A stretch of DNA of 21,254 nucleotides, from the IMG/VR virus record IMGVR_UViG_3300046005_000856, positions 1 through 21,254 of that record; one strand, written 5' to 3'. This DNA is from a virus. A model generated the notes under the pieces. It made no database searches and was not told where the DNA came from. It saw only the letters and a list, made by a program, of their open reading frames with translations. Position 1 is the stretch's first letter, and the number at the start of each line of letters is the position of its first letter. Shown one piece after another: positions 8,217 through 13,421 of this stretch. The translations under genes and the position numbers were made by a program.

Positions 8217-9331
8217 CATTAGAGGAAATAGTTAACAGTTTAAAATCTGCTGGACAAGATTATGGTCAGTTGTTTAACAATAATCCAAAGTACACGGCTG
8301 TAGCATCAAATGTTACTAAAGGACTTGAAAATCTTGTGCCGCCACAGTTTACTAATACTCAAGATGCTAAAAGCCAAGAATACAGCAAGAAGTTAGCTGA
8401 ATGGGCTTTAGGAAATGGCATGGGCATGAGTGGTATGGCGTTGTCTACTAAAATACCAAATACTATTAAATATAATCTTAATGCTGACTTGCTTAAAAAA
8501 TACCTATCTACCGGTAAGTTATCGCCAAAAGAAATGGCTCAATATGAAGCTAATGGTTTAGCAATGGAAACGCCACAGTTGCAAAGGTATAACTTAAGTA
8601 ATGCTAATGCACAGGGTGGGAGTACAGAAAGCAGGGCTGCGGACGTTGGTTTTGGTACAAACAAATGGCATGAAACAGATATAAATGGATTTAATGGAAT
8701 TACAGCAGATGGGTTTAACCCTAATCGGGCTGTAGCGGCTGCATCAGATGAACAAACACCTTATGCAGTATTTGTTAAGGATAATGCAAAGCCAGTTGGT
8801 ATAAAAAATGACAATCAAATCCAAATGCCACTTATGACCAGAGAGGGAAATTCATTAAGTTTTAATACTAGAGATGGTTTAAAAGGATATTTTAATCAAT
8901 ATCCAAGCATTAAAACTGCAATGGATGATGTAAAAAATGCAGATAAACTTGGTGCAGCAGAAATAGACAGAATTGGCGAGGAAATGTTTTCAGGTGAAAT
9001 GGGTGTTAAACATCCAAATAAAGAAGAACTATGGAGGCAAATTTCTGAAATAGCTGGCAACAATGGGATGGTTACTAAGTTGGCTAAAGTTTCAAAAGAT
9101 AATATAACCAGCCAATTAAAAAATGATGGTATTGATTCAATAAATTTATTTAAAGACCAAGGTTCTATGGGTAGGTCTGTGAATACTCAAATGATATTAG
9201 ACCCTAAAAACATACGCTCCCGTTTCGCAGCCTTTGATCCGCTAAGAAAAAACAGTTCTAGTTTATTAGCCAGTGGATTACTAGGTGCTTTATTATTTAA
9301 CAATGAAAACAAAACATCGGAAAACAAATAA
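8213..9331 (+). CDS. virion-module protein with ADP-ribosyltransferase-like (polyvalent-protein) domain
   Basis: 372 residues. The first ~140 residues look like a virion-internal segment. From about residue 150 there is KWHETDINGF, in the place of the usual (Y/F)HGT start of ART-like domains in phage polyvalent proteins, then YAVFVKD, and near the end GIDSINLFKDQGS...TQMILDPKNIRSRFAAFDP (residues 307-343). The ending FDP..IRS.FA.FDP is characteristic of that domain class. A hydrophobic tail follows (SLLASGLLGALLF, residues 350-362). If active it would transfer ADP-ribose to host proteins on entry. His153 is retained, but the HGT is changed to HET, so activity is uncertain. Overlaps neighbours on both sides. 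Confidence 0.7.
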   Translation: MTLEEIVNSLKSAGQDYGQLFNNNPKYTAVASNVTKGLENLVPPQFTNTQDAKSQEYSKKLAEWALGNGMGMSGMALSTKIPNTIKYNLNADLLKKYLSTGKLSPKEMAQYEANGLAMETPQLQRYNLSNANAQGGSTESRAADVGFGTNKWHETDINGFNGITADGFNPNRAVAAASDEQTPYAVFVKDNAKPVGIKNDNQIQMPLMTREGNSLSFNTRDGLKGYFNQYPSIKTAMDDVKNADKLGAAEIDRIGEEMFSGEMGVKHPNKEELWRQISEIAGNNGMVTKLAKVSKDNITSQLKNDGIDSINLFKDQGSMGRSVNTQMILDPKNIRSRFAAFDPLRKNSSSLLASGLLGALLFNNENKTSENK

Positions 9332-9468
9332 TGCCATCAAAATCAAAAGCACAAGAAAAGTTAATGCAAGCAGCAGCACATAATCCTAAGTTTGCAAAGA
9401 AAGTCAAGATACCAGTTGAGGTTGCTCAAGAGTTTGTTAAAGCTGATAAGGCTAAAAGGAAAAAATAG
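9331..9468 (+). CDS. small basic conserved phage protein (45 aa)
   Basis: ATG overlaps the stop of the ART-like gene by one base (TAATG). The product, MPSKSKAQEKLMQAAAHNP...FAKKVKIPVEVAQEFVKADKAKRKK, belongs to a widespread small phage protein type with the pattern S-x-A-Q-x-x-L-M-x-A-A-A-x-x-P-x-F-A-K-K. It is strongly basic and predicted helical, so it could bind nucleic acid. It is the last gene of the late operon, followed 17 bases later by the terminator hairpin. No function is established that I know of. Confidence 0.75.
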   Translation: MPSKSKAQEKLMQAAAHNPKFAKKVKIPVEVAQEFVKADKAKRKK

Positions 9469-9485
9469 TTTGCGCTCGTAGCTTG

Positions 9486-9513
9486 GGAGCTGTTTTACCA
9501 GCTCCATTTTTTT
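9486..9513 (+). terminator. intrinsic terminator of the late operon
   Basis: Seven-base-pair stem GGAGCTG / CAGCTCC with a six-base loop, followed by A and seven T residues. It sits 17 bases after the last structural gene and one base before the end of the converging minus-strand gene. On the minus strand the hairpin is not directly followed by a T-run, so it is a clear terminator for rightward transcripts only. Confidence 0.85.
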
Positions 9514-9514
9514 A

Positions 9515-9763
9515 TTAACGTCTGAACTGTCCATCAAGTAGTATCATTTGTGTTTGCAGAGCATTTGTTCTTTCTTGACGTATTTGTTGCTCTTGGTTAA
9601 GTTCGCTCACATAAGCATTATAATCTGCATGTTGACGCTGTTGGCGTAGTTCGTTAGTTACCCTGCTTGTTCTTGCTTCTTCTGCTAACTGATAGCCAGT
9701 ATCATCATCACAAGCAAATACAATAGTTGGTATTAACAATAGTATTAAAAGTAAGTTTTTCAT
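9515..9763 (-). CDS. exported or lipid-anchored small protein
   Basis: 82 residues. The N-terminus is a classical signal peptide: MKN, then a Leu/Ile-rich core (LLLILLLIPTIV), then FA-CDDD. The site is ambiguous: VFA is a good signal peptidase I site, while VFAC is an imperfect lipobox (Phe at -2). The mature part is hydrophilic, Gln/Arg/Glu-rich and coiled-coil-like (ELRQQRQHADYNAYVSELNQ). Last gene of the leftward operon; its ATG overlaps the preceding stop (ATGA). Could be an envelope protein used in lysis (outer-membrane spanin-like) or superinfection exclusion, but no spanin partner was seen. Function unassigned. Confidence 0.65.
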   Translation of the reverse strand: MKNLLLILLLIPTIVFACDDDTGYQLAEEARTSRVTNELRQQRQHADYNAYVSELNQEQQIRQERTNALQTQMILLDGQFRR

Positions 9764-9861
9764 TTCTTTTCTTCCTTCTTTTTATCCCCAAATATACGAT
9801 CCCAATTTTCATCAAACTTTTTCCTATCAGAAATAGGACGTGGTGCTGACCCTTTACTCAT
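9760..9861 (-). CDS. SKGS-type small conserved phage protein (33 aa)
   Basis: Very short gene: MSKGSAPRPISDRKKFDENW, then DRIFGDKKKEEKK. The pattern M-S-K-G-S-x-P-R-P-...-F-x-x-N/R-W-D-x-I-F is common in small proteins of many tailed phages. ATGA overlaps with the genes on both sides give strong support that it is translated. Basic and Lys-rich tail. Function not known to me. Confidence 0.8.
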   Translation of the reverse strand: MSKGSAPRPISDRKKFDENWDRIFGDKKKEEKK

Positions 9862-10001
9862 TGCTTATTCTCCAGTTGTTTTTCTGCCCATCTAACACCA
9901 TCTTCAAAGCCTTCTTCCCATTCTTCTGAATAGTATTCCTCACTAACGGTTGATGATCTTAATGAATTGATGTGTTCTTCTATTTCTTTTTCGCTAATCA
10001 T
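9858..10001 (-). CDS. small acidic hypothetical protein (47 aa)
   Basis: MISEKEIEEHINSLRSSTVS, followed by an acidic aromatic stretch (EEYYSEEWEEGFEDG) and VRWAEKQLENKQ. It overlaps the upstream gene by eight bases and the SKGS gene by four (ATGA). An AGAGAGGAA ribosome-binding site lies inside the upstream gene. Probably two helices; no known family. Real by packing and ribosome-binding site, function unknown. Confidence 0.65.
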   Translation of the reverse strand: MISEKEIEEHINSLRSSTVSEEYYSEEWEEGFEDGVRWAEKQLENKQ

Positions 10002-10284
10002 TTTTATTCCTCTCTGCTAACATTGCGTCTGCCATGTCGTAAGACAACTTAACACTCATATCTGTATTAAATTTATTAAGTGTTATAAATCCCTGCATAG
10101 CCAAGCCAGCAAAGTGGTCACGGAGGGATATTCCTTCTCGTATATCTTCTCGCATATCTTCTCGTAACTTACTATTTTCTTCTGCTAATTTAAGTATGTG
10201 CTTATCACGCTCATGTAGTTTTGTTTTAACCCACTTTAATTCCAAATCTATAGGTATTTCTAATCTTTCATGTTCAACGCTCAT
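9994..10284 (-). CDS. conserved phage protein with SLRDHFAGLAMQG motif
   Basis: 96 residues. The N-terminal half is a charged coiled coil (ERDKHILKLAEENSKLREDM...). The C-terminal block GISLRDHFAGLAMQGFITL ... YDMADAMLAER is a frequent small module in phage and prophage proteins (usual form G.(S/T)LRDYFAA.AMQG ... Y..ADAML..R). It has no established function that I know of. Within the coiled coil a 12-base tandem repeat encodes RED-(M/I)-RED. ATGA overlap with the upstream gene. Confidence 0.75.
   Translation of the reverse strand: MSVEHERLEIPIDLELKWVKTKLHERDKHILKLAEENSKLREDMREDIREGISLRDHFAGLAMQGFITLNKFNTDMSVKLSYDMADAMLAERNKND
10134..10164 (-). repeat. 12-bp in-frame tandem repeat (2.6 units)
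   Basis: Units cttctcgtatat and cttctcgcatat followed by a partial cttctcg (plus-strand reading), one base apart in identity. Being a multiple of three, copy-number change would lengthen the coiled coil of the host gene by four residues (REDM/REDI) without a frameshift. Confidence 0.7.
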
Positions 10285-10421
10285 TTCTCTCTCCAGTACA
10301 TGCTGTGCAGGGCTTTAGTAGCTCTTTGTTTATGTGGGATATACTCAAATTTATAGTTATTACATTCTCTTTTAGCATCTAAAAACCATGCTATACGACA
10401 CCACCTATTTTTAATTTTCAT
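10281..10421 (-). CDS. small basic hypothetical protein (46 aa)
   Basis: Product starts MKIKNRWCRIAWFLDAKREC and ends ...RATKALHSMYWREK; basic and aromatic-rich. The start at 10421 is preferred over the adjacent ATG at 10424 because GGAG then lies six bases upstream, the same spacing as in the equivalent junction at 10659. That ribosome-binding site lies inside the last codons of the upstream gene. Ends in an ATGA overlap. No family recognised. Confidence 0.6.
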   Translation of the reverse strand: MKIKNRWCRIAWFLDAKRECNNYKFEYIPHKQRATKALHSMYWREK

Positions 10422-10584
10422 CATCTACTCCAATGCCGTGTGCTTTTTCTATTGCTCTAGCAAACCTGATAATTGGGTCTTTAGTATTGGTAGGCAATCG
10501 ACTCCACTTCATTTTTATTTCTTCATCCTTTAGGGGCTTTTGGTTTGTAAATCGTTTTAAGAACCATCTTTTAATCATACTCAT
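10411..10584 (-). CDS. small protein with C-terminal RFARAIE-AHGIGV motif (57 aa)
   Basis: MSMIKRWFLKRFTNQKPLKD at the start and IIRFARAIEKAHGIGVDDEN at the end. The final FARxIExAHGI block is a common C-terminal module of small phage proteins. The gene at 10652-11146 ends in a related RFAEVMHGIGVGDE, so the two share the module. GAGGA lies five to six bases before the ATG, inside the intercistronic gap left by the 21-residue gene. Its own C-terminal codons carry the ribosome-binding site for the next gene. Function unknown. Confidence 0.65.
   Translation of the reverse strand: MSMIKRWFLKRFTNQKPLKDEEIKMKWSRLPTNTKDPIIRFARAIEKAHGIGVDDEN
10424..10442. repeat. copy 1 of a duplicated C-terminal-module/RBS sequence
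   Basis: tctactccaatgccgtgtg here and cctactccaataccgtgca at 10662-10680 (plus-strand reading) are near-identical and in the same reading frame. Each encodes HGIGV at the end of a gene and places TTGGAG a fixed six bases before the next gene's ATG. Confidence 0.7.
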
Positions 10585-10593
10585 GATAATTCC

Positions 10594-10659
10594 TCAACAC
10601 AAAAAAAGAATAATAGATATAAACACTAAAGCAACACATACTATATTTTCGCTACTCAT
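10594..10659 (-). CDS. 21-residue single-pass membrane peptide
   Basis: MSSENIVCVALVFISIILFL then C and stop. Almost entirely a hydrophobic helix. GGAG lies six bases before the ATG, within the end of the upstream gene, and the start overlaps that gene by eight bases. Such tiny membrane peptides in phages may affect membrane enzymes or lysis, but with 21 codons chance cannot be excluded; support is the ribosome-binding site and tight packing. Confidence 0.45.
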   Translation of the reverse strand: MSSENIVCVALVFISIILFLC

Positions 10660-11146
10660 CGCCTACTCCAATACCGTGCATTACCTCAGCAAATCTAACA
10701 CCTGCTATAAAAATCTCTCTAGTGGCATTAAGCATTGATGGGTTACCCTCTCTTATTTCTTTTTCACTCAAAGGCTCACGTTTTTGTGGTGTTGCGAATA
10801 GCTCTGTAACTTTACAATATTTATAAACTCGTTCCATTGGTTTAACCGTATGAAACTCTTTGATAAGCTCATTATTAAAAAGGGTTACTACCATCCAAGC
10901 TACAGGCTCTTGTTCAGACATTACAGACTTTCTACCTTCTTCATAAGCATCATAGACATTGCTGACACAAACACCGTTAGGCATAACAGCCATAGCTGTT
11001 TCAGTTGGCTTATCTGTCACAGGCTCTTGCTCTTGCTCAGATTGTGCTAGAAATTCTTTTATTTCTCTAATAAGATCATCGACAGGAACTTCGTGGTATT
11101 GAAATTCATCTAAACATCTTTCCAACAACTCTCTTTTTTTACTCAT
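10652..11146 (-). CDS. mosaic Ea22/Ead-like phage accessory protein
   Basis: 164 residues. N-terminal helices (LLERCLDEFQYHE...LIREIKEFLAQ), an acidic Gln/Glu linker, a central EPVAWMVVTLFNNE module, then VTELFATPQKREPLSEKEI and the C-terminal FAEVMHGIGV module. This modular arrangement (EPVAW ... L(F/Y)..P ... LS/T..EI ... HGI) is typical of the shuffled Ea22-like proteins of lambdoid and other phages, whose function is largely unknown. AGGGGGAA lies in the end of the upstream gene. Its own final codons host the ribosome-binding site for the membrane peptide. Confidence 0.7.
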   Translation of the reverse strand: MSKKRELLERCLDEFQYHEVPVDDLIREIKEFLAQSEQEQEPVTDKPTETAMAVMPNGVCVSNVYDAYEEGRKSVMSEQEPVAWMVVTLFNNELIKEFHTVKPMERVYKYCKVTELFATPQKREPLSEKEIREGNPSMLNATREIFIAGVRFAEVMHGIGVGDE

Positions 11147-11336
11147 AGTAATTCCCCCTAAAATCTATAAAAAAATCACATTCATGTTGTTTTAATTCTT
11201 TTTTAAAATCTCCATGCCAAAAATAATCTTTTGTATCAATTTCTATACTTAAATATCTGGAACAGTTTTCTTTCTTATCGCAGTTGCTTCCTAAGCAACG
11301 TGCGTTTTCATTCGGCAATGGATACTTCATCTTCAT
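11139..11336 (-). CDS. small Cys-rich probable zinc-binding protein (65 aa)
   Basis: Start chosen at ATG 11336 because TTGGAG lies seven bases upstream; an in-frame ATG at 11360 would add eight residues but has no ribosome-binding site. The motif ARC-x4-C-x5-C-SRY (Cys14, Cys19, Cys25) with a later Cys54 is typical of small metal-binding phage proteins. The start lies inside the HTH gene upstream (overlap 29 bases). Function unknown; a zinc-binding regulatory or nucleic-acid-binding role is inferred. Confidence 0.65.
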   Translation of the reverse strand: MKMKYPLPNENARCLGSNCDKKENCSRYLSIEIDTKDYFWHGDFKKELKQHECDFFIDFRGNYYE

Positions 11337-11556
11337 AATAATCTCCAATTCTAGGTACATTGCTGCCCATTATTTTTATATATAAATCTAACAAGTTCAT
11401 TGCATCATTCCAACCCTTTGGAGCTTCTTTAAGTTCCGTCTTAATTGGTGATAATGTTCCTGCTGATATTCCTGTTCGTCTTGAAATCTCTGCTTGCGAT
11501 AAACCTTCTTGTTCAAGTTTTAATATCATTACTGCCCAATCAAAATCCCTCTTCAC
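11308..11556 (-). CDS. HTH transcriptional regulator (phage Cro/XRE-like)
   Basis: 82 residues. A helix-turn-helix is clear at about residues 18-41: GLSQAEISRRTGISAGTLSP, followed by an extended helix (WNDAMNLLDLYIKIM). The form E-G-x-S-Q-A-E-I-x-R-x-x-G is that of XRE-type DNA-binding domains. Short enough to be a Cro-like repressor. ATGA overlap with the upstream AlpA-like gene, so the two putative regulators are co-expressed. Target not known. Confidence 0.75.
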   Translation of the reverse strand: MKRDFDWAVMILKLEQEGLSQAEISRRTGISAGTLSPIKTELKEAPKGWNDAMNLLDLYIKIMGSNVPRIGDYYEDEVSIAE

Positions 11557-11999
11557 AGCTTTCTCCTTAGTTCATTGCAATATAATTCTATTTCTTTATT
11601 TTTACGCATAAACTCCACAATCTGTGCAGCCATTCCAGTTAATTTAATTGGCTTAGGTTTTTTCATAAATGCACATGATTCTCTTGCATAGGGTAGCCAC
11701 TCCATAATTTCATCTCGGTTATATAAAACCGTTCCATCAATATGTGTGGCAACCTGTTTTGGTGCTGAATACTTTTTATCCTTAAGTATTTTATCCAGCA
11801 CAAGTGCGGTAACACCAATTAGGCTCATTATCTCCTTCTTCGTTATGTTCTTTTGATTTATTTTCACCACAACATTTAATTCTTTCAATTTATCTGCCTT
11901 ACGCTTTGCAACAACTCTTCTATTTATGGCTTTCTTATTCTTATGGTAATACTCCAACATTCTTAGTCGTTGCTTCTCTTTTCGTTCTTCTGGTGTCAT
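11553..11999 (-). CDS. AlpA/MerR-like winged-HTH protein
   Basis: 148 residues from ATG 11999, which overlaps the upstream 37-residue gene by four bases (ATGA) and has GGAGG ten bases upstream; longer in-frame starts at 12008 and 12050 would run over that gene. The N-terminus is basic and helical (TPEERKEKQRLRMLEYYHKN). Residues about 48-102 (NITKKEIMSLIGVTALVL ... GTVLYNRDEIMEWLPY) resemble an AlpA/excisionase-type winged helix, with the usual T-x-x-E-x-x-x-x-x-G-V and final Y-x-x-x-E-I-x-x-W. Likely DNA-binding; regulator or excisionase-like factor. No integrase is in the window. Confidence 0.6.
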   Translation of the reverse strand: MTPEERKEKQRLRMLEYYHKNKKAINRRVVAKRKADKLKELNVVVKINQKNITKKEIMSLIGVTALVLDKILKDKKYSAPKQVATHIDGTVLYNRDEIMEWLPYARESCAFMKKPKPIKLTGMAAQIVEFMRKNKEIELYCNELRRKL

Positions 12000-12109
12000 T
12001 GTAGCCATGCCTCCATAGCTAGAATAATTCCTGCTGCAATCAAACACCAAATTTGTATTTCTTGATGTCTGGTGAATGTATGTGCTGGTTTATTTTTATA
12101 GTCTTTCAT
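11996..12109 (-). CDS. 37-residue single-pass membrane protein
   Basis: MKDYKNKPAHTFTRHQEIQI followed by a hydrophobic segment WCLIAAGIILAMEAWLQ. ATGA overlaps at both ends (with the genes at 12106 and 11999) argue strongly that it is translated. Cytoplasmic basic head and one membrane helix. No family recognised; a small membrane modulator is a guess. Confidence 0.6.
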   Translation of the reverse strand: MKDYKNKPAHTFTRHQEIQIWCLIAAGIILAMEAWLQ

Positions 12110-12552
12110 TTACATGCATTCCAATTACGTGCGCTATTAGCTTCAAGGTTATCTCTATATTCAATTCTTGCTGCTTTAGCTGCTTTATATAATTTCTTTG
12201 TAATATTATTTTTATTTGGTTCACTTAAATAATTTTTTGTTTCTTTTGAAACAACATTTATATTTATATCTGTATTTTTTAACCACAATGCAATATCTAA
12301 AATATCATCAACTTGTTTTTTATCTAAAATCTTATATAACTTTTCTAATCTAGTAGCTACAAAACAATAAATATCTAATTTTCTTGGAATAAATCCATTG
12401 CTTTTTCTTTTTATTAAATCCATATCATCATTAGTCAACTTATTATTAATTTTAAAAGTATGTTGCAACCTTAAAATCTTATAATTTGGTTTTTCATAAA
12501 AATGATGCATTAAATAAATGTCCCATCTCATTTGCAATCTTTCAATATTCAT
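12106..12552 (-). CDS. hypothetical protein downstream of an internal terminator
   Basis: 148 residues from ATG 12552 (a TTG four codons earlier would start inside the terminator's T-run). Very Lys/Asn/Ile-rich with A+T-rich codons. Helical throughout; the N-terminus (IERLQMRWDIYLMHHFYEKP) is aromatic-rich and the C-terminus (YKAAKAARIEYRDNLEANS) amphipathic. I do not recognise the family. It is the first gene after the terminator hairpin at 12563-12588, only ten bases before its ATG, with a weak GGAT ribosome-binding site. Expression must come through that terminator or from a promoter not seen. Confidence 0.65.
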   Translation of the reverse strand: MNIERLQMRWDIYLMHHFYEKPNYKILRLQHTFKINNKLTNDDMDLIKRKSNGFIPRKLDIYCFVATRLEKLYKILDKKQVDDILDIALWLKNTDININVVSKETKNYLSEPNKNNITKKLYKAAKAARIEYRDNLEANSARNWNACK

Positions 12553-12562
12553 AATCTTATCC

Positions 12563-12588
12563 AAAAAAATGCCCTACCGAAATAGGGC
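12563..12588 (-). terminator. intrinsic terminator inside the leftward operon
   Basis: On the minus strand GCCCTA, loop TTTCGG, TAGGGC, then A and seven T residues. It lies between the genes ending at 12605 and starting at 12552, ending ten bases before the latter's ATG. A strong candidate for partial termination, or for an antitermination or attenuation point between middle and distal genes. Confidence 0.8.
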
Positions 12589-12604
12589 GAGTGGCTGCTT
12601 CTAT

Positions 12605-12853
12605 TCAGGAATTGCAAATTAAATTGTTAGCTTTCCAGTCCATTGCCTTTTGAACTAAAAGATTAATGCTGGTGTACTTTGGTGATAATGTTGCGTTCTC
12701 TAACAATCCAAATAGCTCAGAACCGTCTGTTTCTGCGATTTGAGCGTTGATTAGTGCTTGGCAATAGTCTACAAAGGCTTGTGCTATTAAAATGCCACCA
12801 AGCGACTGATCTATACGCATATCAGTTATTATTTTATCAAATTGATCTTCCAT
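12605..12853 (-). CDS. hypothetical protein (82 aa)
   Basis: Starts MEDQFDKIITDMRIDQSLGG, acidic and helical, no cysteine motif, no membrane segment. No family recognised. Its ATG overlaps the stop of the upstream membrane protein by one base (TAATG), suggesting coupled translation; GGTGA lies just upstream. Last gene before the internal terminator. Confidence 0.6.
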   Translation of the reverse strand: MEDQFDKIITDMRIDQSLGGILIAQAFVDYCQALINAQIAETDGSELFGLLENATLSPKYTSINLLVQKAMDWKANNLICNS

Positions 12854-13077
12854 TAGAAATCACCTTTGTTTGGTGCTACAAATGAAGGAACATTACTTGG
12901 AAGCTCAAGAACTTGATAAATCTGTTCCTCTCCCTTCAGATTCTTTTGGATAATAAATGCACCTGATCTGGTTTTGTGGATTACACTTGATTTATCGTTA
13001 TTGGTGTATGTTGCGCCAATAATAAATCCACATGTAAGAGCTGCTAATATTATTACTGCTATTTGTTTGTTGTTCAT
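12853..13077 (-). CDS. membrane-anchored small protein behind a hairpin leader
   Basis: 74 residues. Short Lys-containing head (MNNKQ), one hydrophobic helix (IAVIILAALTCGFIIGATY, residues 6-24), then a hydrophilic domain (IHKTRSGAFIIQKNLKGEEQ) that would face the periplasm. Uncleaved signal anchor likely. Preceded by a 27-base leader carrying AAAGAG as a weak ribosome-binding site and, upstream of it, the ACAAGGATGT hairpin. No family recognised. Confidence 0.65.
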   Translation of the reverse strand: MNNKQIAVIILAALTCGFIIGATYTNNDKSSVIHKTRSGAFIIQKNLKGEEQIYQVLELPSNVPSFVAPNKGDF

Positions 13078-13104
13078 GTTGTTCTCTTTATAGTTGTAGT
13101 TAAT

Positions 13105-13120
13105 GCCACATCCTTGTGGC
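13105..13120 (-). promoter_or_regulatory. CsrA/RsmA-type RNA hairpin, copy 1
   Basis: Minus-strand RNA GCCACA-AGGA-TGTGGC: six-base-pair stem, tetraloop AGGA. The ten bases ACAAGGATGT equal the core of the CsrA SELEX consensus (ACARGGAUGU with GGA in a hairpin loop). It ends 27 bases before the ATG of the gene at 13077. Downstream TTAACTACAACTATAAAGAG is nearly shared with copy 2. The consensus match is seen; binding is inferred. Confidence 0.55.
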
Positions 13121-13128
13121 GGTGGTTG

Positions 13129-13374
13129 TTATTGTGCAATGATTGGATAAAAACCTTGATTTGGATAGTTAAGAAAGCCATTAATGCGTATTGCTTCTTT
13201 TAACTTAGATGCTGATAATGTGTATGCTGGTTGGTTATCCCATCTTTTAGAAATTATTTCTCCGTTTCTAATATACCATCCAGCACAATCCATATTGTGC
13301 TTTCCTTGAATTTCTAAAGTAATCAATGTTGTTGTTTTAGAAATGTTTTCTATTCTATAAGTTTTAGTAGCCAT
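13129..13374 (-). CDS. hypothetical protein (81 aa)
   Basis: Start at ATG 13374 chosen for the strong AGGGGAA ribosome-binding site six bases upstream; an in-frame ATG at 13410 would add 12 basic residues. Product MATKTYRIENISKTTTLITL... is beta-rich, with AGWYIRNGEI and GFLNYPNQGFYPI. No family recognised. A 47-base gap separates it from the nuclease gene upstream. After its stop comes the copy-1 hairpin. Confidence 0.6.
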   Translation of the reverse strand: MATKTYRIENISKTTTLITLEIQGKHNMDCAGWYIRNGEIISKRWDNQPAYTLSASKLKEAIRINGFLNYPNQGFYPIIAQ

Positions 13375-13421
13375 CTTATTCCCCTTTCTTTTTCTTGTTA
13401 AGTTGGGCATAGATTAAATAA

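Noticed and set aside
9515-9763. Outer-membrane spanin (Rz1-like)
   Set aside because: Lipobox is imperfect, the mature part is not proline-rich, and no inner-membrane spanin, holin or endolysin is beside it; kept only as a possibility.
10433-11050. Plus-strand frames of 66-101 codons within the small-gene region
   Set aside because: They are antisense to a continuous, overlapping minus-strand gene chain and lack ribosome-binding sites and recognisable motifs.
11553-11999. Excisionase implying a temperate phage
   Set aside because: The winged-HTH resemblance fits many regulators, and no integrase or attachment-site repeat was found here, so lifestyle cannot be decided.
12553-12564. TTG start at 12564 for the hypothetical gene
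   Set aside because: It lies in the T-run of the terminator; the in-frame ATG at 12552 is more plausible.
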